A stretch of DNA of 64,000 bases. Origin: Glossina fuscipes (lineage: Eukaryota > Arthropoda > Insecta > Diptera > Glossinidae). This document shows, piece by piece, positions 39,960 through 51,980 of this stretch. Where the stretch lies: the NCBI RefSeq assembly GCF_014805625.2, contig NW_023998433.1, positions 1,280,297-1,344,296 on the forward strand, written 5' to 3'. The position numbers and the translations under genes were made by a program. How positions within the stretch are numbered: position 1 is the first letter of the stretch; each line of letters starts with the position of its first letter. Below the pieces are notes generated by a model, which saw only the letters and a list, made by a program, of their open reading frames with translations, was not told the origin of the DNA and made no database searches.

Positions 39960-41956
39960 TTCGTTCTACTTCCCTAAATTCGGTGAGCACAGAGTTTTCC
40001 TGTTTGGCCTTCACTGAAACTTTGTTAAACCCTGATCTACATTCGTCGAGACTTTTGCACAATTCGTTTCAGGTTTTCATAACTGATCGATTGTATCGCA
40101 ATGGTGGTGGTGTTTTAACTGCCATATCTGCGGCAATTTTCCTATTCAATTGAATTTCCCACTACTCCTGACGTTGAATTTATCGCTATTCGAGCGAAAT
40201 TTCTTAATAAACACTTACATGTGACTTGCTCCTATATTACCCCAAATTCGGATATCTCCATATATAAGAAATAGGCTGCCCTTATTTGCGAAGTGGCCAA
40301 GCAATCTAAATCTATCGATATAGTCATTGGGTTGGGTGACTTCAATTTACCTCCAGTCACTTGGTGTTACAGTGATAGTTCTGGATGTTTGATTTCTACT
40401 TCAACATCTGATAGAGCTGTTGTATTCTTTAACGAATTATTCGTTCATAATTTAGTTCAATAAAACGGTAGCCCAACTTGCAATGGTAGACTGCTTGATC
40501 TTTGCTTTGCCAATTTCCCTAAGATTTGTGTTAATCGTTGTCTTCCTTTTAGTTTACCTGAGGATCCTTATCATCCAGCATTGGGTATTTCCTTTCATTA
40601 CAAGCATGATGATACGTCGAACTTCTGTAAAGTTCCAAATTCAACTTTTTCAAATAAATTTTATGATTTCCATAAAATCAATGTTTCAATGCTAAAATCA
40701 CATCTTTCACATATTATGCTTGATTTCTCAGTTGGAAGTATTGGTAGCATTCTCGAAGCATGTGTCCCCAGTGGTTTAATAAGACGACTACATTTTAAAA
40801 GAATAGGAGAAACAAGCTCTTCAAGAAATTTTCGAAAAGTGGTTATTCTTTCGACTATTTCGCTTACACAGTAGCAACGCATAAATTTAATTACTTCAAC
40901 CACCAATATTATTTAGTTTGTTAAATGCTCTCTGTTTGCTAATCCTAAATACTTTTTCAAGTTCGTTAATTCCAAAAGAAAGGTCTCCTCGGATGATATT
41001 GAAACAAATTTCTTTACGGAATACTTCCGACAAAACTTTTCGACTGCTAATTTCGATTTATCAGCAAACTATCCATATCCGATTACTGATTTGGTTTCAA
41101 TTTCTAATTTGGTTATTTCTGAAAATTACGTTTTTGAAAGTTTGGACTCTCTAAAATATAATGATGCGTCTGGACCTGATGGAATTCTATCATGTGTACT
41201 TATATCGAGTGCTGCCGAGTAATGCGGTGTTATCTTAAAGATTTTTAACAAGTCCTTGAATTTAGGTGCTTTCCTTACTCCTATTCACAAAAGTGGAGGT
41301 AGACAACTTATAAAGAACTACAGAATCATTGCTAAGTGGCGTATCTTGTCTAACAGTTCGAGCGAATTGTGACTCAGCATATGGCCTTTGCCATCAAATC
41401 GTATATTTTTCCTCTTCTATTGACTCGCCCAGCAGTACTTGGTGAGATAAGCTTTAATGTCCCTAACCGCTTCTCTAGGCACTTTATCTTGATGAAGCTT
41501 AGTCACTGGAAATTTTGGGGTGTTTAACCCGCTCAAAGTTGTCTGCAGAAACCTAAATGATGTCTATTACTTATTCTCATTATCAGACTCTTCAAAGTCT
41601 ATTAAAACAAGTTTGCTTAATATGCGCGAATTACTTATGTCGTATTTAAACTAACATTTCTTTCTTAATATCTCATTTTTTATTTAAAATAATATTGTGT
41701 TGTGGCAAGCATATACATGTTATGTTTGCAATGGTTTAGGGGTTCACTTGCAACTGGATCTGTTCTTGTTGCGGGTATGCTTCTGCGCTAGTTGGGTACA
41801 TGTTTTTTTCTTTTGCTCGTTGCTACGTATTTCTACATGAATTATTATTTAAATTTTTTCTTTTATCTTTACTTCTCCTTTTATATTTTATACTGATTTT
41901 TAATAATAATTAGTATAAGATTTACTTCTATTAAATAAATAAATAAATAAATAAAT
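39960..41956 (+). mobile_element. Degenerate jockey-like non-LTR retrotransposon, copy 1
   Basis: An endonuclease N-terminal block (LTETLLNPDLHSSRLLHNSF...VFITDR...GGGVLTAIS, about 40010-40130), then an RT block LGAFLTPIHKSGGRQLIKNY (41265-41325) and QFERIVTQHM. C-terminal SFNVPNRFSRHFILMKLS and VCRNLNDVYYLFSLSDSSKS end at a stop near 41653. A 3' UTR with ACTGATTTTTAATAATAATT and an (AAAT)n tail at 41931-41956 closes the element. Stops and shifts occur throughout and the YADD core is missing. Copy 2 at 47.1-48.0 kb shares both the C terminus and the 3' UTR. Confidence 0.88.
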
Positions 41957-43399
41957 GATGCGATGAACGTTGTCATCCAAAATGCCCCTATGATCTGCAG
42001 CTACTTTAGAATGATCTGCAAACAGACTCAAAATTCACTGCACGGGCAAATATAACAAGACGTAGGTCATTATTTTATAAATCATGTTTCATACGCTGCC
42101 TCCTTAAAAACTAATTAGAATGATAAAGAATGAAACAGTGAGTGCAATAGACTTCAAACACCTGTCAGAAGCAGCGTCAAGCACAAAGCTATGGACACGA
42201 TTGAAATTAAAGAGATGCTGCGTTTAAAACTTATATGTTAACTGTTGATAATTTCATGATGATACTCAGTTTTGAGATAAATATTGATTTCTGAAAAATC
42301 AACGGATTACTACCGCACATTGAAAATGAAGACATTTTTACTAGCAAATGGCAAACGGTGTCTCCACATACCTACGCCTATATTCATTGATAAAACCGAC
42401 TGGCATATATGACTAATCTAATAAAGCGAGCATAAAATACCATTATATGATGAAGACGGTATCTAGCATCGAGTAGCGTGTTTTAAAACTTATTGTTACA
42501 TCGTCAAATTCATCCAACTATTAACCTCTTGATTTCTCTCATACATTAGTATCTTCATTAAATCTATCCTGTCTTCGTGGAATTCGCGCCTTTCATTGTA
42601 TTGTAAGTACCGTAATCTATTTTACTGAAAAAATCTATGCAAACTACGCGTCAAAGAGATCAGCTGCGCCTCTTTTCGGTGTCTAATGGCAAACAGCCTG
42701 ACCGAGAATGTGATTTTAAGAATTGATGATGAAATAATTAATGATTATTGAAGAAGTGATGAGCATCCTTCAGCATGCTAAATGGAAGTCAAGTGCCGTG
42801 AATGGCCAATATAATTTATAAATATGCAATAGAATCGGAAAAGAAAGTAGCTAAGAAACTATGTTCCAGAATATACTGACAATAAAAAAGAAAGAGAAAA
42901 ATAGAATGCAATTTCTTGTTCCGTCTCCACGAATGGAGTATTTTGTAGGAAAACGAGTTCCTGGCATGAAAACTTGTTCTTAAATCCACCTGAACCTGCG
43001 GCTTCGGAGCATCTAATTCCAAAATAAAAGTTCTGCTAAGTTTCCATTTAAAGTTCTTCGCAAAATTTTCAACGTCCATTGGTTTCATAACGCAAGCGGC
43101 TTATTTTTTTGATATTTAAAATAACAGTGGAATTTTGTATTGTAAGTTTATGAATAACGAGCACAAGCCACGGAAAGCAAACGAGTCTTCAGCTTTTGTC
43201 GCATAGGCTTGTGAGCGTTTTAAGTGTGTCCTTTCAAAAGGTTAAATCACTACCAAATTCTTTCCCAAAATTCCTAGCCGATGTCCTCATTCCCCTTAAT
43301 GACAGAATGTTTACACAAATGTGGTTGAGCAGGTTCATTCCTAATTTGAAAGTGAGTACAAATTTATATACTTCGTGGGGTTTCTGACACTTGTTTCTG
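41957..43399. other. No recognised feature
   Basis: Moderately AT-rich sequence between the non-LTR element and the next dispersed repeat. ORFs 42816-43088 (minus) and 43196-43387 (plus) show no family motifs. Confidence 0.5.
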
Positions 43400-43815
43400 C
43401 GCGTTATAAAGGTATACTTGTGTTCATAGAATATACGTTGAAAATGTTGTAGATTTATCTGCTGCAGTTTATGAGGAATAAGCCAAGAGGCAATTTTTTG
43501 TTCCTTTTTGAAAACAGAGATGTTCTCAGGTTATATTGCATTGTGATCGTGTGCTTCGACTAATTTGGCGTAATTCCAATACTAATCTATGTGCAAAAAT
43601 TTCCAACGTTTCTACAAAAATTTTAACCCGATAACTTCATTTTTGCGACGAGGAAAGTGTTTACAATAGACGGACAGACGGGCATATTTAAATCGATTTA
43701 GAGTTTGATGCTGATCAAGAGTACGTGCGCTTTGTGTGTCTCTGAAGCCTTCTTCTGGCCGTTTGCAAACATTTTGACTATGAATGAATATACACCTCAT
43801 TCTTCGGTATAAAAA
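43400..43815 (-). repeat. Dispersed hairpin-repeat family, distal half
   Basis: Closely matches the distal part of 38191-39052: GCAGTTTATGAGGAATAAG, GAGATGTTCTCAGGTTATAT, TTAACCCGATAACTTCATTT, ACGGACAGACGGGC, TCTGAAGCCTTCTTCTGGCC and TTTGCAAACATTTTGAC, ending near a CTTCGGTATAAAAA sequence. Confidence 0.8.
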
Positions 43816-44062
43816 CGATATGAAATTATATCCGAAGTTAAGGAAAATTTTTGTATTTCTGCAAAAGTATGTCGCAATAATTAATTTTGAAAGTTGAAAT
43901 TTGGAAATGCTTATTTTCTGGTTAGCCCATCTGAATGTGAGAACGTATTGTGTTGGAGTTCCCAATTACTGATAAAAATTCGAAATTTTCTAGACGATTT
44001 CCGACGTTATAATTTGTATTAATGTATTATCACATCTAGAGCGCGAAGTGGGAATAAATAGT

Positions 44063-44070
44063 TATAAATA
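44063..44070 (+). promoter_or_regulatory. Possible TATA box of the secreted-protein gene
   Basis: TATAAATA about 27 nt upstream of an initiator-like CTCAATG (near 44090) and about 200 nt upstream of the start codon at 44270. In AT-rich DNA such matches are common, so this is weak. Confidence 0.3.
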
Positions 44071-44269
44071 TATCTCTAGCGTTGCACTCAATGAAATAAG
44101 CAGCGATAAAGCTGTGATATTGTCTGCTGTGCGAATTAAATAAATCGTGGAAGCGTAACTAAGAAATGCACTCAAGTGTCAAATAGTTGAATGCTGCCTG
44201 TAGTACAATATGACAATAGTTAGCTACGGTTAATCTTGTCCTCCTTAATACACAGTAGATCTTGCAACA

Positions 44270-45292
44270 ATGAGGCTGCTTCCAACTTTACTTTATTCAA
44301 CTATAATTTGTAGTTTTCTTCGCTTCAGCAAGAATGAACAAAAAGCCTTCGATAACACAGGATTGACGGATAATTTGCATCAAGGTTTAAAATTTGCTGG
44401 TGACATGTTTGGTGAGCATTGTGTTATAGTATCGTGTATTTAATAGGCCTTTAGCATTGAATTATATATTTAAGGCGTTAGAATGGCATCCGGTGTCGCA
44501 GATTTGGTGGTAAAAGCTTTTTCCGCTAACACCAATAAGGAAATACAAGAGAGTAAAGAACGGGAGACTCAGTTTAAGAAGACTGCAACGTCAAATCTAG
44601 GCTGGAGTTTAATTACGTCAAAGCTAACCGCTGGCATATTACGTTTAGTGCACTTTGATGTTGGCAAACTTGGAGCCTTAGCTGTAAATACAGTAATTAT
44701 CATTGCTCAAACAGTTAGTAAAGAGTTGAAATTGGAATTGAAATTGAAAGAAAAGAAATTAATTGTTATATAACGTTTTCAGATTGCTAAAACTGTTCTA
44801 CTCAGGACGAATTCTCAATCTTCGACGAATTCTTTAAATGTCCATTTACCATATGATCAGAATTCAACCGAAGATGATAAACAAAATGACCATCAATTTC
44901 ACTCAAACTATGAACAAAATCTGTTCGACCGTTTAATGCAAAATCCTACAAAAAAGTTAAAACAATTACTTAGTGTCGCCACTGATGTATCATTGGCCGA
45001 CAAGCTTATTCATATGATAGATGATTACGAAGAAGTAAACGATGAAGGTGCTTGCTTAAAACTCTTAATTTGCAAAGTAACTCCTTTCATATGGAATATG
45101 CAAAAACAATTCGCAATCTATTCAATGAGTGAGAAAGAGAGATTAGAACAAGAAAAGAAAATTATAAATGAATCGACGCAAATTCTTAATATAGAGAGTC
45201 TTTTCACTCATTTACCAAATTCATCTGAATATCAGGAACAAAGTAGGACATGCGAGCAGCGTTATTTGTTTTTGTGTAATAAAAAAGTATAA
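44270..45292 (+). CDS. Unknown secreted protein, three exons
   Basis: Exons 44270-44411, 44475-44713 and 44783-45292 give 296 residues. Splice sites are TTTG|GTGAGC, TTTAAG|GC, ACA|GTTAGT and TTTTCAG|AT, and all phases join. I do not recognise the family. Residues 1-20 look like a signal peptide (hydrophobic LLPTLLYSTIICSFL). A weakly hydrophobic Gly/Ala region follows (GVRMASGVADLVVKAF, then TAGILRLVHF and LGALAVNTVIIIAQT), then a polar linker rich in Asn, Gln, Asp and Ser (about 136-172). The C-terminal domain has four cysteines in the pattern C218-x5-C224 and C284-x7-C292. This looks like the small insect-specific secreted proteins with paired cysteines near the C terminus. AATAAA overlaps the last codons (45278). 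The gene lies opposite to, and possibly inside, the first UGP intron. Confidence 0.85.
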
Positions 45293-47072
45293 ACGAATTT
45301 TTATCAATTGATTATTAATGACATACAATTTATTTGTATTTCTTTTCATTTTATTAATGAATGCACACGTAATAATCAGTTATTTTTACATGTTAGGTAA
45401 ACAAAAAAGTATTTGACGATTTTTCCAAGAAATATTCTCGCAGTCAGTAAATTATTCTCTATGTAAACGCAAAGCAATGTGAGTTTTTTTTTTTTTTTTT
45501 TTTGTTTTATCATAAAAACGAAAAAAAATTCCAAAAAAACGAAATAAGTTAAAATATAATTTCAATGCATTTTGCAAATGCCCTACGTTACACAATTATT
45601 GTAGGCAGTTAATATTAGTAGAAATGTACCGCGTATCGATCGCTGGTGGTTAATGCTTTCGTTATGACACTTCTTGAACAATTACCTCTCTCTCGTATAT
45701 TACTACTAATGTTATATTTTATAATTACTAATTACATTATCCCACCTTCTATTCTTCTATTTATTCGATTATCTACCATTAGATAAATATTGGCAAGTAA
45801 GCCAATCTCTCTAAAATAAAGTTAAAGTAGTTTTTTCTCTTAAAGTCGTTTTCTTTTGCTCCCAAATCCTTTCAGAATAGATTAGAGGATCAAAACGATA
45901 GCAAGGATGAGGCAATAAGGCTCCAGCTTAAAATTAAATGGTTGTACGTAACCTATTAGCACAAACAAAGTATGCAATAATGTCTTCGATTTTGTTTTTC
46001 CAGAATTAATGATCAATCACTTACCTCCTAAATTATCTACTTTTTTTAGAAAGAAGTAAGGAAACAAAAAGAGATAGGAAGGTGACTACATCGATTATTT
46101 GAAGCAAATAACAACTAAAAACAGTATAGCCGTGACACCATTGGGCCGTGATCCGATCCGAACACTTTCAATAGCGCTCGTCGTTGGATCAAAACTCCCT
46201 AGCGTACGAAATCTGATCAAAAAAATCTCAACAACTGCAGCCTGCATATTGAACAAAAAAAAAAGAAAGAAAGATGGATAGACGGACAAACAAGCTTAGA
46301 TCGATTCAAAAAGTGATCCTGAAGTGACTCTGAGTGAACACCAGAGCTGGCTCTCTATTTCGTACCCTTCTAGGTGTTGCATATATCCACACTAACTTAA
46401 TATACCACTGTATCACTAGTGGTGTAGGATATAAAAGCCAGGTTTTCCCGCTTGCAATCATACATAAGCCAGGCGACTTTATGAAATTTTTAAATAGCAT
46501 GAGTGAGTGTCGTTCTCAGCGGATTTGCCATTGACTTACAGTTGCGATCTAATTTGGTATTCGGTAGTTCCCCTATCGAAAATTTATTAAAAAATCTGGT
46601 AAAAGAGAGCTTGGAAAACAAAATTGATAAAACTGAAACAGATCGCTGCAAATTAAAGAAACGAAAAAAGTAGCAATCGCATCGACGAGTGTACAACCCA
46701 ATCGAATTACGGTGGTTAAAAATCTCAAATTCCGAGTATAAAATCAAGTTCAAAACTCATCGCGCGCTGTAGAACAATAGCAGCAAGTCGTTTTTAGAGG
46801 TACAATACGGTTCAAATTAATTAACTCTGCTTCATTATCAGGGTCCCTTGCAAGTACTTTGCTGCATTCGGCCCCGAATCACTTCTTCATGGTTTGCCTC
46901 TCTTCAAATACTGTTCAAAAGTATAACGGAGGAGAAAATTTTCTGCGAACTCGTTCCTTTAACTTTCCAAGTCAATGACAAACCAAACTTATCTAGGTAT
47001 ACATTAGACGAGCAAAACAAACGAATAATAACGCCATCAATGCCATTAGGGATATTAAAGTGTCTATGTTTA
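45293..47072. other. No recognised gene
   Basis: Includes a T tract at about 45486-45503, a probable fragment of the dispersed repeat at about 46080-46300 (ATGGATAGACGGACAAACAAG) and a GGTGTAGGATATAAAAG motif (46424) related to the small hairpin repeat at 56269. The ORF 46848-47111 is not recognised. Confidence 0.55.
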
Positions 47073-47990
47073 TTTACTTTATTTATTTACTTACAGATGA
47101 AACTCAGGTAAATTGAATTAACAGCCGAATTCAATTGACTGTTAGAAGTAAATCTTATACTGATTATTATTAAAAATCAGTATAAAGTATATATATAAGG
47201 AGATGTAAAGAAAGAAGAAATTTAAATAATAATTCATGTACAAATACATAACAACGAACAAAAGAAAAAAGCATGTACACAACTAGCAGAGAGGCACGCC
47301 GACAACCAGTACAGAACCAAGTTGCGAGTGATCCTCTAAGCCATTGCAAATATTCAAAAGCTTTGCAACCGATAACAGTAAACGAAACCAGGTAATTTTC
47401 GAATCATGGTGAGATATTCAGATTGCATAGGCAAATCGCGCGTACTAAGTCTAGTTGTTTTGATAGACTTCAAAGAGTCCGATGCTGAGATTAAATGATA
47501 GACATCAGTTAGGTTTCTGTAAACAAGTCTAAGCGGATTAAACAGCTCATAATTACATTTACTCTGGCTAAGCTTAATGAAAATAAAGTGTCTAGAGAAG
47601 CGATTGAGGATATTAAAGCTTATTATCTCATCAAATAATGTATGCGAGACCATAGGAAGGAGACCACACAATATAGGCATACTCAAGTATTAGTGTAATT
47701 AAACACATGTATAGCTTTTTTGTAATGTAAGCATCCTTGAGCTCTTTGGACTGCCCTCATAACGAAACTTAGCGCGGACCTAGCTTTACTTAAAGAGAGT
47801 TCAATGTGCAAACTAAAACGTAAGCTTTGGTAGAATAAAACCACTAAATCGATGAACGAAGCTGCATTTTCCAACCTGTGTGAATCAATGCAATATTCAG
47901 TATTGGATGATTTCCCTCTTAAAAAAGAAAGCTTCTTGAACTTTCTTAAATTTAATTTCATAAAATCTAAGCAAGTTATTCGCAGTCAAT
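47073..47990 (-). mobile_element. Same jockey-like non-LTR family, copy 2
   Basis: Minus-strand RT C-terminal region: KKLSFLRGKSSNTEYCID, then FRFSLHIELSLSKARSALSF-type residues (47800-47760), ISFNILNRFSRHFIFIKLS and VYRNLTDVYHLISASDSLKS, ending at a stop near 47354. The 3' UTR (47073-47190 reversed) carries ACTGATTTTTAATAATAATC then AGTATAAGATTTACTTCTA, nearly identical to copy 1 at 41887-41930. It continues CAATTGAATTCGGCTGT and ends in a TAAATAAAGTAAATAAA tail. 5'-truncated; a frameshift at about 47680 joins two ORFs. Confidence 0.9.
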
Positions 47991-48308
47991 CCGCCTGAAT
48001 GGTCGAGTAGGCAATACTCTCGACGAGCAACTCCAATGATCACATTAGTTTGAGAATAAGAGAAGACAATGTGTATCCTAGCGTTTCTAATTTTATATTA
48101 AATATTGTATTCCAATAAAACTCTCCAATTTCAATTTTGTTATATACATAAAATGGGGTTTTTAACAGCCACGAAAGGCATAAAAAAAACTTATGACGTC
48201 TCTGTGATCTTACTCAGAATACCGCTATAAATTTACTTTTTAATTATGATTTAAATTAAGTTATATGACAATTTGAAGATATAATGTATGAAGAAAATAA
48301 TAACGGGG

Positions 48309-48331
48309 AAAAAAAAAAAAAAAAAAAAAAA
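48309..48331. repeat. Poly-A tract
   Basis: A run of 23 A residues between the non-LTR copy 2 and the next dispersed repeat; no adjoining retroelement 3' end was recognised. Confidence 0.9.
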
Positions 48332-48480
48332 GAATTTTTCCTTAAAATGGTGTTAAGCGCGCTTGTATCAAATTTTTTCCATTAAACTGCTTTCGATTTA
48401 TTTCGTTTACAAACATTGCTTTCTTATCATCTCTGTAAGGCTTTAAATGGAAAACATCCATTTGTTTGAATATTAAGCAA

Positions 48481-49060
48481 GTAAGAAAATTACATTCGGT
48501 TGCGACCGAATTTTTCATATCCATCATCGTTGTCGTGTAAAAGATTGAAAATAAGGAAAAATATTAGATTGGTGGACTTTTTCGGAAATTTATATCGCGT
48601 ATCTGTCTTAGTTTATAGACACTGAAAGCAAAGCTGTCCTCAGTTTTCATTGTATAGGCATGTGGGAATTGTAGGCGTGTTCTTTGACTTGCTTTGGTCA
48701 TTTTCAAAATTTTTTTTTTAAATTTTCTTATGTTCCTTTCTCCGAACAAGAGAATGTGTGACACACATAGTATATGGTTTAGCAAACGGACATGCAACGG
48801 AGGTGCATTTCAAACCTGAAACTGGCAAGGAATTTATACAGTTTACGGGATTTTTAAATCTTGCTTCTGCGCGTTATAAAGGTATTGAAAAAAAATTCAA
48901 TTTTGATACACTACATTATATTTAGTAGGCGTGGTAAATTTTCTCATTTTGCATAAGTACTACAGCATAGCACATAAAATATACGTGCAAATTCTGATAC
49001 GCTTGTCTGCTATAAATGATGGGTAATGAGCAAAAACCCAGACAGAGGTCTTGCAGTGTA
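48481..49060 (-). repeat. Dispersed hairpin-repeat family, copy with perfect hairpin
   Basis: Begins GTAAGAAAATTACATTCGGT with TGCGACCGAATTTTT, so ATTCGGT and ACCGAAT form a perfect 7-bp stem with a TGCG loop. It continues with GTCCTCAGTTTTCATTG, GGCGTGTTCTTTGACTTG and a second segment GCGTTATAAAGGTATTG then TAGTAGGCGTGGTAAATTTT. The order differs slightly from 38191-39052, suggesting a composite or rearranged copy. It points toward the copy at 49536. Confidence 0.75.
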
Positions 49061-49535
49061 CGTGGTACTCTAGATGTGTCTTCCGACTGGTACTAGAATA
49101 AAAAAAGGTACCACAAAAAGGACTATTCGACTATATATGAATTCTTAATCTTAGATCTCCGAATTTAATATCTGACACCTTTTGATAAAGTAAGAAGGTT
49201 TGAAGCAATTATTCAAGGCAGTAGAGCACACTTTGACGACGAAGAAAACATCCATTACTCGTTTGCACAATGTATAAATATTTAAGTTGGAGTAATTACA
49301 CTAATGTCACGCATTGTTCAGGAAGTGTCATCTACTTCTACTTAGCATTGGCTTATGCCCTTTCAACAAAATTATCAGCAATATTCAATGTATCACGATG
49401 CTTGTGCATGAGCGTATCCATAATATGAATACAGAAAAATGAATTTTGAAATTCTTAAAAAGTCATTTTGAATTTCATTCATGTGATTTGCGCGAAAACC
49501 TACTTCAATCGCACTAAGATTGTCGATATCGATTA

Positions 49536-50585
49536 TAATTTTTTATATCCATCTGCGACGGATGAGGGGTATATTTGTTTTGTCAAAACATTTGCAACGC
49601 AGAGAAGGAAGCTTCAGAGACTCCACAAAGTATATATATTCTTGATCAGCATCGAATTCCCAATCGATTTAAGCATGTCCGTCTGCCCGTTTGTCCGTTG
49701 TAATGTCTGTTGTAAACATTCTCTTGGCCGAAAAAATTAAGCTGTTAGCCTCAAATTTGGCAGACACATTGGAAGTTCTTGCATGTAGGTTGGTAATGAA
49801 GAACGGGAAAATCGGTCCTAGGGCACGCTTACGGCAAAACGTAAAGTGATAAGACCTTTACTTCTTAAAAGGAATAGAAAATTGATTTTTGGTTTATTAC
49901 TCATAAACTACATGAAATAAATTTATAATAAAAATTTGAACGCGTATTCTATATTTGACGCTGTAGTACCTGTACAAAAACGCATGTGTCATTTTTTTCC
50001 AATACCTTTATAGTGCGGAGAACCAAGCTTCAAAAACCTTATAAAGTATATATCGAGAATTTTAAATTCGATCGGCCTGAGTAGCCGAAGGCGAGGAATC
50101 TCGACTAGCAAGTCAATGGTCGTGGGTTCGAATCTCAAGCGCGGTAGAGTTTTTAATAAAAGCCGATAGCCTTAGATGCTAGTGCTTTTAAGAGTTTAGT
50201 CTTAGAAGTTATTTCTCTGCCGAAATTAATAATAATAATAATAATAAATTCGGAATGCACTTAAGCATGCCGATCCGTCCATCTATCTATCTGGCGATCT
50301 GCGCAATTATGTAGCAACTGTAATAAACATTCTCTTGTTCGCAAAAATGAAGATATCTCCTACAAACTTGCAAATGAATTCCGAAACTACTACTCTTTCA
50401 AAGAGCACGCCTACAACGCCCACAGGTCTATATAACAAAAACTGTGAACACTTTCGCTTTCCCTCTCACTCTTGTTTGTCATAAACTACAACACATTCAC
50501 GAAAATTATTCTACAAAAATAATAATAGAATAACGGTCATGGGTATAAAATACTCACTCGCAATCAAATATAATTATCTTACTTC
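49536..50585 (+). repeat. Dispersed hairpin-repeat family, full-length copy interrupted by a SINE
   Basis: Starts TTTTATATCCATCTGCGACG, followed by GATGAGGGGTATATTTGTTT, GCAACGCAGAGAAGGAAGC, CTTGATCAGCATCG and GTCCGTCTGCCCGTTTGTCC. It ends ATGGGTATAAAATACTCACT, CGCAATCAAATATAATTATC, TTACTT. The terminal hairpin is degenerate here. A SINE is inserted at 50071-50244; joining the flanks restores the repeat order seen at 19.1 kb. Confidence 0.85.
50071..50244 (+). mobile_element. tRNA-derived SINE with target-site duplication
   Basis: About 174 bp. The 5' part is tRNA-like: ATCGGCCTGAGTAGCCGAAG followed by GCGAGG (A-box-like), and a near-consensus B box GTGGGTTCGAATCTC. It looks like a class II (Ser/Leu-type) tRNA by its layout. 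A tRNA-unrelated body follows (AAAGCCGATAGCCTTAGATG, CTAGTGCTTTTAAGAG) and then an (AAT)n tail. TAAATTCG flanks it at 50063-50070 and 50245-50252, a perfect 8-bp duplication. Not a functional tRNA gene: the acceptor stem does not close. Confidence 0.88.
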
Positions 50586-51948
50586 TTTATTATTCTCATT
50601 TACCCATTAGCAAGCGTTGGGGAATATGAAGACCTTTAATCACTTTCTTGAATTGAAAATATTAGAATTTGCTATCATAGAGGAAGAGACAAAGTTTACC
50701 AACAATTCATACAAAATACGTATGGTTATGTCATAGACATGGTTGTGTCAACTTTAACGGTCACAATTATATAAAGCTTTTCGTCTGGCTAATGTACATT
50801 TTCTTACATATGTTTGACAAATTTAATTTAGCTCCTCTTATAAGGGCTAGAATAAACTGCCGAATTTGCGGAATTTCTCTCTAATCAACCCCAAAAAAAA
50901 CCAAAACTTTACATTTGCTGATAGTCTCATTTAATCTTTTGTCATTATTAACAATACCTTATCATAACAAGATTCACTTTATATTCTGAATTGTAAAACT
51001 AAAATTAAAAGCACAAATAAAAATTCTGCGATATTCTAATATATAGTAGGAGGGATTCTCTTAGGAATTTTAAATTTTGGAGTAGAACTTAATGAGATTG
51101 CAAAAAATAAACAAAGAGCAAGCAAAGTCGAATTGTACAGTCGCATGATTAAATGCTAGTTTTGTTTGGTTCAATAGTACCGAATATAGATTTTAAACCG
51201 ATCTTAAGAAATCAAAATCAAAACCATTGTTGTCGTCTACCAAAAAAAGGTAAATTTTTTAAAATAATATTTCTATATACATTTACGTAAAAATTTGCGA
51301 AAAATTTCTTCATCTAAGTGAAGAATTAATATGGATACTTGGAAACGATTCCACATCATGATAAGTTAATGTATTTATCGCAAAGAACCTTCAAAAACCA
51401 TCTGATTTTTAAAGACGTTGCCATATACAAATTTGTAGAACGCGCATCGTGAAAAAGAAGAAGAAATTTTGGGGGTGAACGCAGAAACGCCACACTTATA
51501 TTTCCATGATTAGCGGAGAAATTAATTTATAAATTTATAATAGTTATTATATATTGTGCATGTTTATACACTCTTTTTATACACTATATGCGTATATATG
51601 TAATTTAAAGAGCTATAAAATTATTAAATTAATCTCCTTCCTTAATACCTTCAATCGAAGTTTCGGAGTTCAACTTAAGCGTGTACTATATACGCGAAAG
51701 GAAAGCCATGTTCAGATCGCATACAGATTTGTTTCAAACTTGTTCAAATCGCAGAAAGCAAAGGTAAAAGGCCAACTTCGTTAGAGCCAGCGATCAGCTA
51801 TCAGCTTTTTAACATAATCTGTTTTCAACAATTAGAAACTTACACGTTTTAGGAGAATGTCAATAGGACGACTCATGTTGAAGTTTGTCAGCAATTAAAA
51901 AATGTTTGAGAACTTATTCAAAATATATATATATAGACTATATATTAA

Positions 51949-51980
<32 letters not shown>

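Noticed and set aside
40313..40320. DRE-like TATCGATA promoter motif
   Set aside because: It sits inside the decayed non-LTR element; similar matches at 18915 and 53745 have no gene start nearby.
43612..43965. 117-codon minus-strand ORF
   Set aside because: It lies across the non-coding dispersed repeat, and the other copies are not open in this frame.
50075..50150. Possible tRNA gene
   Set aside because: Only the B box is good; the acceptor stem does not pair, and the unit is bounded by a target duplication with an AAT tail, so it is a SINE.
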